Source: CAUYUA01 sp963575675 (lineage in GTDB: Bacteria; Pseudomonadota; Alphaproteobacteria; Azospirillales; Azospirillaceae). Taken from it: a stretch of DNA of 12,289 nucleotides. The DNA is taken from contig CAUYUA010000003.1 of the NCBI GenBank assembly GCA_963575675.1, positions 1-12,289 of the forward strand. The letters run 5' to 3'. The notes beneath the pieces were generated by a model. That model made no database searches, was not told the origin of the DNA, and saw only the letters and a program-made list of their open reading frames with translations. The translations under genes were made by a program, and so were the position numbers. Positions 1-5,849 of the stretch are shown in pieces. Position 1 is the first letter of the stretch; each line of letters opens with the position of its first letter.

Positions 1-205
1 ATTTAAAATACTCCTCAAACATTTTCGCAACTTCAGGATTGCCTGAAGTAATAAATTCAAGCGCCTCACGCAAAGGCCCGACCTCATTCTCGCGAGCCCA
101 CTGCACGCCTGCGATGAATGCGTCAGGCGGTGATACACTCCAAAGTCCGCTAGATTTAAACCACTCCTCTGCAATCTGCCTAAGTTTCTCGTCTTGTTTA
201 GTCAT
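1..205 (-). CDS. Small phage protein, C-terminus off the left edge (partial)
   Basis: An open frame starts at ATG 205-203 and runs 68 codons to the window edge without a stop. It begins MTKQDEKLRQIAEEWFKSSG and continues with a PDAFIAGVQWARENE segment. The ATG overlaps the TGA of the upstream gene by four bases (ATGA), the arrangement used throughout this operon, which strongly supports the start. The charged helix followed by an AF..G..WA pattern resembles small early phage proteins of unknown role. I cannot assign a function. It is the last visible gene of the leftward early block. Confidence 0.7.
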   Translation of the reverse strand, partial: MTKQDEKLRQIAEEWFKSSGLWSVSPPDAFIAGVQWARENEVGPLREALEFITSGNPEVAKMFEEYFK

Positions 206-579
206 TCGCACACTCCAAACTTCTCAATGCGATCAGCTAACGTAAACATTTCAGTCGGCCACGCGTCTTTACCACTCTTGAGTAATTTTACAATCTCATC
301 TTTACTCACCCCACGACTGATCGGCTGAATATCCAAAACAAGTGCCGAGTGGGTGTCGAACGTATAGCTAGGCACAACTCCAAACGCATCACCATTTTGG
401 CCTGTCATGATTTCAGCGCTATTCGCCAGGCGATCGATCAATGATTCGCGCCACTTAATCCAACCTAGCGCCATCGTTTGAACTGCTTTATACGTGTCAT
501 CGTCTCCATAGACAGAGAATGACCCTTCCGGTCCGTCGCCAATCAGCCTTTCAATCCGCGCCTTAATATCGTCGCTCAC
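202..579 (-). CDS. Hypothetical early phage protein, 125 aa
   Basis: I do not recognise this protein. The start is GTG at 579-577, inside a GTGA overlap with the stop of the upstream gene, which implies translational coupling. It is acidic and soluble, with no signal peptide or membrane segment. It opens MSDDIKARIERLIGDGPEGS, and residues 90-115 (SKDEIVKLLKSGKDAWPTEMF) look helical. It sits downstream of the RusA-type resolvase in the replication and recombination cluster, so an accessory early role is likely, but that is inference from position only. Confidence 0.7.
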   Translation of the reverse strand: MSDDIKARIERLIGDGPEGSFSVYGDDDTYKAVQTMALGWIKWRESLIDRLANSAEIMTGQNGDAFGVVPSYTFDTHSALVLDIQPISRGVSKDEIVKLLKSGKDAWPTEMFTLADRIEKFGVCE

Positions 580-776
580 TCAAACGTCTCCTTGTGAATT
601 TCCCAAAGCTTATCTCGCACTTCTTGAACACTAATCTGCTCGACGTTTTCATACTTGATCTTTTGTCTGAGCCAGTCGTCGAAATCATCTGTCCAGATTT
701 TGTACTTGAGCGCATTTTGAGCTAGCTCGAAGTCTTTTTGCTCTTGAGGTAATGTGAAATGAAGCGAGCCTCTCAT
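576..776 (-). CDS. Small conserved phage protein, 66 aa
   Basis: The protein starts at ATG 776-774, in an ATGA overlap with the stop of the resolvase gene. The pattern F.LPQEQKDFELAQNALKYK, then DDWLRQKIKYE, then a helical tail with VRDKLWEIHKE, matches a small family of phage proteins of unknown function that I know from replication regions of tailed phages. The family usually shows the sequence of acidic helix, K-Y-K, a D-D-W-L-R segment and a C-terminal amphipathic helix. The biochemical role is unknown. Its place directly behind RusA is consistent with early expression. Confidence 0.75.
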   Translation of the reverse strand: MRGSLHFTLPQEQKDFELAQNALKYKIWTDDFDDWLRQKIKYENVEQISVQEVRDKLWEIHKETFE

Positions 777-1144
777 GCAACTTCCTCGACTATGATTTTA
801 ATTCTCCCTTGCTTTGGCTTGGCCGAAGCCCAGTCAATCTCTGGCGCGCCAATGATGTCGTAAGAGTCGTCAATGATCACTCCAGCTTTTACTAAGCCGT
901 CGAGCACATGTTTAAAACTTGCAACGAGGTTATCCTGATCTGGGCGTCTACCAAATGCAAACCGAGTCAGCGTCACTTTTGCTTTTTTGATTGGCTCGAC
1001 AGGCTTCAATCGTTTTACGATGATTGCCGTTTCGATGATGCGAAGCCATCTCTTCGCCTCGGCCCAGCGCCCTTTCCAATTGCGATTGGCGTTGGTCGTG
1101 ATTTTCGGAAGGCCTTGAATTTCGAGTTCGATTCGATAGTTCAC
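773..1144 (-). CDS. rusA: RusA-like Holliday-junction resolvase
   Basis: RusA-family endonucleases resolve four-way DNA junctions and help clear recombination or replication intermediates before packaging. The 123-residue length fits the family. The signature is clear: RRPDQDNL at 66-73 gives two acidic residues (D69, D71) in the D-x-D-N motif. It is followed by LDGLVKAGVIIDDS at 81-94, with D82 and the D92/D93 pair. E. coli RusA uses a comparable D-x-D-N pair plus a later Asp. The start is GTG at 1144-1142, in a GTGA overlap with the upstream gene. It belongs to the same leftward operon as the initiator and loader candidates. The lysine that follows the D-x-D-N motif closely in E. coli RusA is not at the same spacing here; K79 may serve instead. 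Confidence 0.9.
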   Translation of the reverse strand: MNYRIELEIQGLPKITTNANRNWKGRWAEAKRWLRIIETAIIVKRLKPVEPIKKAKVTLTRFAFGRRPDQDNLVASFKHVLDGLVKAGVIIDDSYDIIGAPEIDWASAKPKQGRIKIIVEEVA

Positions 1145-1728
1145 GCGGTTTCCTCACATGCTTTTTTCTGCGAAATCCAAAATTGTTCAGCAAGTCGTGT
1201 TTTCGCGGTCCAGTATTCTCTCACGAGCTCGAATGATCTCTCGAGCTTGACAGATCCGTCATCGTTTTTAAAAATGGTTTTCGGTTTGAACCAATCGATA
1301 GGACATTTTTCTTTTCGGTAAAGCGGCGCCCATTGTCTTGAATAAATTGGAAAATTGAAATCAGTAGGGTCTTCATTTTCGGCCGTGCATTCACAGCGCA
1401 TGAGAGTTTCGTGGGTTCCGTCGGTTGATAAAGCTCTGATCGTGCGAAGGTCATCACAAGCGCAGCAGAGCGGCTTAATTTCAAACTGTTCCTCTCGAAT
1501 ACCGTCTCTGTGTCTAGCTCGAATGATATTCGCAAACTCAGCGACCTTGGCTGTTTTCGGAGCGTGTTCGCAATTGTCGATTATCAAATTGCAAAGCTCA
1601 CCCATTTGGGACGAACTTAGGTCACTCACTTTGGAAAAGATTCGATCAACGACAGGTCTAGGAAATCGACTATTCCCAAAAGATTCGATCACTGGTTGAA
1701 ACTGAGTTAAGAATTGCGCTTCAGTCAT
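1141..1728 (-). CDS. Probable replication protein (helicase-loader-type position) with a zinc-ribbon-like motif
   Basis: This 195-residue protein is encoded directly after the replication initiator, the slot that lambda P or SPP1-type loaders occupy. Residues 1-72 form a helical region (TEAQFLTQFQPVIESFG, then MGELCNLIIDNCEHAPKTAK and VAEFANIIRARH) resembling the N-terminal domain of phage helicase loaders. A CxxC pair at C88-C91 and a CxC at C112-C114 could bind one zinc. The C-terminal part (130-195) is rich in W and Y and ends in a basic helix. The ATG at 1728-1726 overlaps the TGA of the initiator gene as ATGA. Placement and N-terminal pattern suggest loading of a host or phage helicase. 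The function is inferred, not proved by a catalytic motif. Confidence 0.6.
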   Translation of the reverse strand: MTEAQFLTQFQPVIESFGNSRFPRPVVDRIFSKVSDLSSSQMGELCNLIIDNCEHAPKTAKVAEFANIIRARHRDGIREEQFEIKPLCCACDDLRTIRALSTDGTHETLMRCECTAENEDPTDFNFPIYSRQWAPLYRKEKCPIDWFKPKTIFKNDDGSVKLERSFELVREYWTAKTRLAEQFWISQKKACEETA

Positions 1729-2465
1729 GACCCAACTCCGTAAATCTTATCTCGCCTGTCTCGCCACTCCTTTTGCTCTCGAACCATTCGCTCAACTCGC
1801 TGTTCGCTTGTTTCTTCCATGGTTGATTGACGGTTTTCATATTTACCTTCAAGAGTCGAAATTCTCTTTGATTCGTTCAAAAGGTCGTCGAAGGTTGGTT
1901 TCCATTTTTGCCGACAAAAGTCGGATCGATTCCACGCTTCGATAACCGAGCGCCAATGAGATTCATCGGGATATTTTGCCAACTGCGATTTTGCTTTGTC
2001 GCGTCGAGACGCAGTAAATTCCCGAACCTCGGAAAAGACGCCCCGTTCTTTTGACCAAAGATTTAAAAGGTCCTCAGAAGTGAAAGTCACTGTTTGTTTG
2101 TCTGTAATGTCTGTAATGTCTGTCTGTCTGTCTGTAGTGAGGCGTAAGGTGTCATCAGGTGTCTGGCTGTCACCATAACTTAAAGTTACTGCCCCACGCA
2201 TCTCAAGCGACTTGAGAGCGGCATCCATTTTCTTTTTTGTAACGCGAAACGTCTCGATGAAATACTCTTGGTCATAATTAAATGTAGAGCTTTGCTTGCG
2301 CGAAGCGAAACACATTAGGCAAATCCAAAACCAACGCTGTTCCGCATCGAGACCAAAGAGTTTTTCTGAAAACGGAATCGAGTTATCGACACGAAACCAT
2401 GTGTGGTTTGCGCGGTCTTTACGTGGCTGATACTCATCCCATTTATTGATCGTTATTGTCATCAT
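1725..2465 (-). CDS. Phage replication initiator, O-like (DNA-binding N-domain, C-terminal LEGKY tail)
   Basis: The protein is about 245-246 residues from tandem ATGs at 2465 and 2462. A longer reading from a TTG at 2564 is possible, but it has no ribosome site, whereas GGGGGG lies about 9 bases upstream of the ATGs. Numbering from the second ATG: residues 1-110 form a winged-helix-type DNA-binding part (W8..YQPRKDR, then TWFRVDNSIPFSEK, then a stretch typical of replisome organisers). Residues 108-126 are a TDRQTDITDITDKQT linker encoded by a short tandem repeat. Residues 127-210 match the C-terminal region common to phage replication proteins, with SRRDKAKSQLAKYP, W170, FDDLLNESKR and LEGKY. 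The tail is highly charged. It is the first gene of the replication segment, 264 bases beyond the tRNA half-gene core. It most likely binds the phage origin and recruits the next gene product. Confidence 0.8.
   Translation of the reverse strand: MMTITINKWDEYQPRKDRANHTWFRVDNSIPFSEKLFGLDAEQRWFWICLMCFASRKQSSTFNYDQEYFIETFRVTKKKMDAALKSLEMRGAVTLSYGDSQTPDDTLRLTTDRQTDITDITDKQTVTFTSEDLLNLWSKERGVFSEVREFTASRRDKAKSQLAKYPDESHWRSVIEAWNRSDFCRQKWKPTFDDLLNESKRISTLEGKYENRQSTMEETSEQRVERMVREQKEWRDRRDKIYGVGS
2091..2135. repeat. TGTC/TGTT microsatellite with a 9-bp tandem repeat inside the initiator gene
   Basis: On the + strand a TGTT-TGTT start leads into two copies of the 9-mer CTGTAATGT (2102-2119) and then (TGTC)4TGT at 2117-2135. 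It encodes the Thr/Asp/Gln-rich linker of the initiator. A gain or loss of one 4-base unit would shift the reading frame. Confidence 0.85.
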
Positions 2466-2686
2466 TTCGAGCGCCCCCCGACGCTTTTGCTGTGGTCTAG
2501 TTGAACTTCCTAACTGCTGTGATAACGTATTGATTAAACGAAAAAAGATTGAAAATTCGGTCAAAATTGAAGACCGGAAAGTTCACCAGATTTTCACCAG
2601 ATACCTTCACTTTGAGCTGTATTTGGCTGGATTTAGTGATACCTATGAAAAGACACGAAACCCTGTGCCGGCGCGGGTTTGCGAGT

Positions 2687-2714
2687 ATTATCGCGATCTT
2701 GCAAAAATGCTCAA
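2687..2714 (-). promoter_or_regulatory. Candidate leftward sigma70-type promoter in the left att arm
   Basis: Reading leftward there is TTGAGC (2714-2709), a 16-base spacer and GATAAT (2692-2687). Transcription would start near 2680 and reach the replication initiator after a leader of about 215 bases. It lies on the replication-gene side of the core and so would stay with those genes after integration. This is a consensus-only call. Confidence 0.3.
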
Positions 2715-2729
2715 AAAAGGCTGGATAGT

Positions 2730-2775
2730 CCTCCGAAGCCGAGGGTCGGAGGTTCAACTCCTCTCGGGTACGCCA
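2730..2775 (+). tRNA. 3' half of tRNA-Arg(CCG), attachment core, not a functional tRNA
   Basis: Read on the + strand, CTCCGAA (2731-2737) is an anticodon loop with anticodon CCG. It is followed by GCCGA (3' anticodon stem), a 5-base variable region, the T arm GGAGG-TTCAACT-CCTCT (2748-2764), the acceptor strand CGGGTAC (2765-2771), discriminator G and CCA (2773-2775). The T stem pairs fully with one G-U. The 5' half is missing: the bases before the loop do not pair with GCCGA, and no matching 5' acceptor strand is present. A short CTGGATAG just upstream resembles a D loop but is not in tRNA register. This is the fragment a phage carries to restore the host gene after integration. Confidence 0.85.
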
Positions 2776-2825
2776 CTTTTCTAGGCACCAACTCACCAGA
2801 TTTTCACCAGGTACTTCGCTAAGGC

Positions 2826-3899
2826 TCATTTTAAAGCTAGACCTTCCGTGATTTTCACCAGTTGGCTCTCATCGAAGTGAATGTATACATCCATCGCGAC
2901 CTGCATACTCATTCCGAGAGCTTTACAAACGACGACCGGGTTCAGGTCTGGGTTTGCAAAGACTCGCGTCGCATATGAATGCCTGAAATCATGAAACCGC
3001 CCCTCAACGCCAATATCAGACCGAAGCTGAGTCCATGGCTTCTTAAAGCCTGACACATGCATTGGTCGTTGCGCGTCAATGGCGTTTGGGAAAAGTGCCG
3101 GCGAATCACTCGATTCAATTTGCTTTTTAAGGGCCGTATAGACGCTAGGATGAATCGGAATCGACCGGGGCTTGTTGGTCTTCGTGTCTTGCCTCTTGAG
3201 CCTTATAAGACCGGCCTTGAGGTCTATACGATCTTTCACAAGCTGAGTGATCTCGCCAGACCGCATTCCCATGAATTGAGCCATCAAGATCCAAAGATAC
3301 ATTTCGGGATATGACTTGCTCCCGTCGCGAAAGTCTTTGAGCTCTTTGTCGGAATAGTTCTTTCCCGCCCCGTCCTGATCGCCTTTTTCGTCAGGGTTAT
3401 AAATATCTGGCATGCGTTTCACATAGCCCATTGCAACGCACCAGCTCATAAACCCAGACAGGTATTTCCAGTGATTAAGAAGCTTCGGGATGCCCCTAGA
3501 TGCCGAATTGGTCCGAACGTGGTGCATGTATGTTTCCCAAGACTCGCCGTCGATCTGATCAACGCGCTCGTTGCCGAAGTATGGTAAAAACCATTTCTCG
3601 CCCATGTGAGTGTAGTCGTAGAGAGTTCTCTCTCTCACTTGGCGAATCTTCTTTCCCCGCTGTTTCCCTTTAGCTTTTGCCTCGAGGAAATCAGGCCATA
3701 GATCTGCAAATAAATGCTTTTCGTTTTTCCAATTCTTACCCAGCAAAATGAGATTTTGCATTTCGTTGACTAGGTCAACGGCTACCTTGAAGCTCTGTGT
3801 ATTGAGCGATTGCTGAACGCGCACGCCTTTGAGCGAGAATCTCGCGTGATACGTAGACCCGAGCATTTTGATTCTCGAGTCCTTCGTTTGAGCATACAT
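2826..3899 (-). CDS. int: Tyrosine-recombinase integrase
   Basis: This 357-residue enzyme would catalyse site-specific recombination between attP and the host tRNA-Arg gene. Residues 1-50 form a small beta-rich arm-binding domain (TYHARFSLKGVRVQQSLNT). Residues 60-165 are the core-binding SAM-like domain, and 180-357 the catalytic domain. Visible catalytic residues are R213 in GMRSGEI, K240 in DTKTNKPRSIPI, H303 and R306 in HDFRHSYAT, and the nucleophile Y339 in VYIHFD. The usual LG-H/W motif reads LGM here, with M330 at the fifth active-site position, a real deviation. The ATG at 3899 follows the excisionase stop by 3 bases, so the two are co-transcribed. The gene points toward the attachment core, and its last codons overlap an arm-type site. 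Confidence 0.95.
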   Translation of the reverse strand: MYAQTKDSRIKMLGSTYHARFSLKGVRVQQSLNTQSFKVAVDLVNEMQNLILLGKNWKNEKHLFADLWPDFLEAKAKGKQRGKKIRQVRERTLYDYTHMGEKWFLPYFGNERVDQIDGESWETYMHHVRTNSASRGIPKLLNHWKYLSGFMSWCVAMGYVKRMPDIYNPDEKGDQDGAGKNYSDKELKDFRDGSKSYPEMYLWILMAQFMGMRSGEITQLVKDRIDLKAGLIRLKRQDTKTNKPRSIPIHPSVYTALKKQIESSDSPALFPNAIDAQRPMHVSGFKKPWTQLRSDIGVEGRFHDFRHSYATRVFANPDLNPVVVCKALGMSMQVAMDVYIHFDESQLVKITEGLALK

Positions 3900-3902
3900 T
3901 TT

Positions 3903-4097
3903 CTAGCTCGCCATTCTCTTCAGCCATTTTCGAATTTCGGCTGGATCATACCTGCGGTGTCGACCAATCTTGATCGAAGGAATTTTTCCAGTCGCCGTAT
4001 AGAGCTTGAGCGTTGATATTGGAATACTCGTCAGCTCATGGACGTCTTCGATGAGAAGCAAGCGCTCCAGTTTTTCTTGAGAAATCTTGATCGACAT
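3903..4097 (-). CDS. xis: Excisionase-like winged-helix DNA-binding protein
   Basis: This 64-residue protein is a MerR/excisionase-type helix-turn-helix. LLLIEDVHELTSIPISTLKLYTATGKIP gives the two DNA-reading helices, KIGRHRRYDPAEI the wing and RKWLKRMAS a basic end. Such proteins bend att DNA and steer integrase toward excision. A good ribosome site, CGAGGGG, lies about 5 bases before ATG 4097-4095. It is encoded immediately upstream of int with a 3-base gap, the usual partner arrangement. It could instead be a regulator of the AlpA type, but the neighbour argues for an excisionase. Confidence 0.85.
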   Translation of the reverse strand: MSIKISQEKLERLLLIEDVHELTSIPISTLKLYTATGKIPSIKIGRHRRYDPAEIRKWLKRMAS

Positions 4098-4115
4098 AAT
4101 TCCCCTCGAGATAAT

Positions 4116-4187
4116 TCAAGCGACGCGAATTAAGAATACGAAAATAATAGCTCCAGCAATTAAAAACGCCTGGACAAGAGCGATCAT
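4116..4187 (-). CDS. 23-residue single-pass membrane peptide
   Basis: The frame starts at ATG 4187-4185 and stops at TGA 4118-4116. It is almost entirely one transmembrane helix, MIALVQAFLIAG followed by AIIFVFLIRVA, with a single Arg near the end. The ATG overlaps the TGA of the upstream 85-residue gene as ATGA, and a GAGGG sequence lies 6-7 bases upstream. It fills what would otherwise be the only sizeable gap between that gene and the excisionase. I cannot give a function. A membrane-acting effector or regulator expressed with the early genes is possible. Shared 4-base coupling and uniform hydrophobicity argue against a chance frame. Confidence 0.6.
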   Translation of the reverse strand: MIALVQAFLIAGAIIFVFLIRVA

Positions 4188-4441
4188 ATTTCGCCCTCAC
4201 GTTTGCCGAAGCCGCGAATCCAGTCAACAAAATCTATTGCTATTTCTCTAGGGTTTTTCGACTGGCAATCGACAATATAGTCTAAATACTTTTGCCATTG
4301 CGCTCGAGTAGGAATTTCAGAAGCCGGAGCTTCCTTTGCGCAATATTTTTCAAGATCACATTCTATTTCATCTGAACCAACGCGCCAGCGCTGCATCTCC
4401 ATCCCCTCGTATTTCTCGTTTGTAATTGGATCCAGTGTCAA
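4184..4441 (-). CDS. Hypothetical early protein, 85 aa (TTG start)
   Basis: I do not recognise this protein. It is acidic and soluble with an internal pair of Cys residues (IECDLEKYCAKE). Its C-terminal helix pattern is RAQWQKYLDYIVDCQSKNP followed by IDFVDWIRGFGKREG. The chosen start is TTG at 4441-4439. It makes a TTGA overlap with the upstream gene and has GGAG five bases before it. A second option is the ATG at 4396, preceded by GAGGGG at good distance, which would remove 15 residues. Its position between recombinase and excisionase suggests an early accessory role only. Confidence 0.65.
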   Translation of the reverse strand: MTLDPITNEKYEGMEMQRWRVGSDEIECDLEKYCAKEAPASEIPTRAQWQKYLDYIVDCQSKNPREIAIDFVDWIRGFGKREGEI

Positions 4442-4665
4442 TCCATCTCCGCCGACATTAGTTTACACGCGCCATTCGATAAAACCCTTTGGCTTACTAA
4501 AAGTTCGAGAAAATCAATTGCACACATATGCTTTCGGACCTTAACTCCGCCGACCCATGCGGAAATTATCTCAGCATTGCTATTTATCTGCAAATTGAGC
4601 GTGGTCGCGTGGTTTGGGTCGTCGCCTTCCTGTGTGATATTGAAATAGAGATCTATGATCTTCAT
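4438..4665 (-). CDS. Hypothetical early protein, 75 aa
   Basis: I do not recognise this protein. It starts at ATG 4665-4663 in an ATGA overlap with the recombinase stop. The sequence begins MKIIDLYFNITQEGDDPNHA and has a short beta-like N-terminal half (TLNLQINSNAEIISAWVGG). The C-terminal helix reads IDFLELLVSQRVLSNGACKL. No signal peptide, membrane segment or catalytic motif is visible. Coupling to the single-strand-annealing gene upstream suggests coordinated expression in recombination or replication. Confidence 0.65.
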   Translation of the reverse strand: MKIIDLYFNITQEGDDPNHATTLNLQINSNAEIISAWVGGVKVRKHMCAIDFLELLVSQRVLSNGACKLMSAEMD

Positions 4666-5288
4666 GATTTGCCGCCTGGTTTTTTCAGCATCTCCCTCAT
4701 GGCATCCATGAACTTTTGAGCTTCAGCGGGAAACGCGACCTTAGATTTCCCTTCAGCAAAACGCTGTTTCCAGTCAGCAAGAGACTTCCCGCAGGCCATG
4801 ATTCCATCGGTCCCGAGATCGCCGAGCGCCACGCCCTTCGCACCTTCGGGATAATTGAAGGGATAGATCCATGTCGCTGGATTGTTTGGATCTTCTTTTG
4901 GTTCCTCAGGCGGGTTTGAGGGGGCGTCGACGAGTCTTTTCCCTTCATCAAGCTCATCAGCAGCAAACTGTGTCCCGTATCCTATGAGAGCCAAAGCCCT
5001 GCCAATTGAACCTGTCTCTGCTTTTTCCATATGGTCAGGAAAATGAGCTTTGTCTTCTCGTTTATGGGCTGTCGCCATGACATCACCCTTGTCATTCTGG
5101 ATTTCCGCGCGCGCGATAGTGTGCGTATCGTTGAGCTCACGAAACTCAGTCTTGATTCTCCAGTCTGGATGCTCTTCACGGAACCACACGACCCGGTATT
5201 TTACTTCGAGATATTCCTTCCCTCGTTGGTTGAGAATGGGAAGAATCGTCCCTTTCGGCGTAGTGAAGTTTGCACGCGGCTGACTCAT
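4662..5288 (-). CDS. Phage recombinase, probable single-strand annealing protein (ERF/Rad52-like)
   Basis: The 208-residue protein has the layout of phage annealing proteins. Residues 25-78 hold beta strands (YLEVKYRVVWFREEHPDW, then TIARAEIQNDKGDVMATAHK). They are followed by the hallmark helix HMEKAETGSIGRALALIGYG (86-105) and QFAADELDEGKR. A Pro-rich linker (122-137) joins a C-terminal helical part (165-203). The A-E-T-x-x-I-G-R-A-L motif is typical of ERF/Rad52-like proteins, which anneal complementary strands during phage recombination and genome circularisation. ATG 5288-5286 overlaps the stop of the Gp157-like gene as ATGA, and these two families commonly sit side by side. No exonuclease partner is visible in this window. 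Family choice among ERF, Rad52 and Sak types is uncertain without a profile search. Confidence 0.8.
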   Translation of the reverse strand: MSQPRANFTTPKGTILPILNQRGKEYLEVKYRVVWFREEHPDWRIKTEFRELNDTHTIARAEIQNDKGDVMATAHKREDKAHFPDHMEKAETGSIGRALALIGYGTQFAADELDEGKRLVDAPSNPPEEPKEDPNNPATWIYPFNYPEGAKGVALGDLGTDGIMACGKSLADWKQRFAEGKSKVAFPAEAQKFMDAMREMLKKPGGKS

Positions 5289-5821
5289 TTTCTATCTCCT
5301 AATTTATTTGAAGCTGCAACTTTAGTGACCAAACGCTCACCACGGTCGAGCCTAGCCCCAGGAACTTCTCGGCCCCGTTTAATCGCATCGGCAATCGCTT
5401 TTTTGTCGATCTTTTTAACTGGAGGCGGAACTTCGATATTGATGAATTCGTCAGGAATGAGCGCTTGATTTTCGATAATCGTCGCGGGCGGATTCGCCTG
5501 GCGCCGAAACGTCACTTCACTTCCCGACATCTCAGGAACGTCGAGCGACTGCATGGCAAGCATAACTCTAGTTTTCAGGTTTTGGACCGCTGATGAACAC
5601 GCCTTTGCGGCCTTTGCCCACTCGTCGGCTCGTTCCTGGGCGGCGGTAGCTCTTGATTGGAGCTCCTGTATGACAAAGAAGTAAGAATCCATTTTTTGAG
5701 AGAGCTCAATGCCGCTTTTGTCGATTAATGCCTCGACCTCGGGGGTGATCTCGCCGTCAGATTCCATTAAGAAGCGAGCGACATCGTTTGCCTCACTAAT
5801 GAGAGCAGGTAAAGATTTCAA
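5285..5821 (-). CDS. Gp157-like protein (Siphovirus Gp157 family)
   Basis: The sequence shows the family pattern. Residues 20-90 form a long acidic coiled coil (EITPEVEALIDKSGIELSQK, then YFFVIQELQSRATAAQERAD and later LKTRVMLAMQSL). The signature tail follows: DKKAIADAIKRGREVPGARL and GERLVTK. The family is linked to phage recombination and resistance functions, but its biochemistry is poorly known. A perfect GGAGGT ends four bases before a TTG at 5821-5819, giving 178 residues. An in-frame GTG at 5848 has no ribosome site and would add nine residues with no family match, so I prefer the TTG. The stop overlaps the recombinase ATG. Confidence 0.85.
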   Translation of the reverse strand: MKSLPALISEANDVARFLMESDGEITPEVEALIDKSGIELSQKMDSYFFVIQELQSRATAAQERADEWAKAAKACSSAVQNLKTRVMLAMQSLDVPEMSGSEVTFRRQANPPATIIENQALIPDEFINIEVPPPVKKIDKKAIADAIKRGREVPGARLDRGERLVTKVAASNKLGDRK

Positions 5822-5849
5822 AGATACCTCCAGAACGTAGTGATCCACT

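Larger units (their letters stand above)
2582..2861 (+). other. attP: Phage attachment site attP (core plus arm-type sites)
   Basis: The region combines a tRNA 3'-half identity core (2730-2775) with direct copies of an integrase arm-type motif, TTCACCAG. On the left arm the motif occurs at 2582-2589 and 2593-2600. On the right arm it occurs at 2792-2799 (first base changed) and 2803-2810, with a third copy at 2854-2861 inside the 3' end of the integrase gene. Each tandem pair has an 11-bp period, about one helical turn. The 17-mer CACCAGATTTTCACCAG is identical at 2584-2600 and 2794-2810. The integrase gene ends 51 bases beyond the core, the normal layout for tRNA-targeting phages. Phage genes flank both sides, so this is the joined phage form and not attL or attR. 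Apart from this and a possible promoter, I see no gene between 2466 and 2825. Confidence 0.85.

Noticed and set aside
908..1321. Rightward 137-codon frame
   Set aside because: It is antisense to the RusA and loader candidate genes, whose motifs and overlaps are clear.
1355..1699. Rightward 114-codon frame
   Set aside because: It is antisense to the loader candidate with no start signal or domain.
2091..2135. CRISPR array
   Set aside because: The repeats are 4- and 9-base tandem units without spacers, inside a coding region.
2528..2564. Promoter starting with TTGACC just upstream of the initiator
   Set aside because: The best -10 (TTTAAT) is 20 bases away, too far for a convincing sigma70 promoter.
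2661..2677. GC-rich inverted sequence as an int terminator
   Set aside because: Pairing is broken after three base pairs from the outside and no U-run follows on the leftward strand.
2719..2775. A complete tRNA gene
   Set aside because: The 5' acceptor, D stem and 5' anticodon stem are absent. The D-loop-like CTGGATAG is out of register, so only the 3' half is present.
2446..2784. Rightward 112-codon frame over the attachment region
   Set aside because: It is antisense to the initiator start, reads through the tRNA fragment and has no supporting features.
2497..2829. Leftward 110-codon frame through the attachment region
   Set aside because: It crosses the tRNA half-gene and the arm sites, has no ribosome site, and does not look like a protein family.
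5031..5468. Rightward 145-codon frame
   Set aside because: It is antisense to the annealing protein and Gp157-like genes, both well supported.
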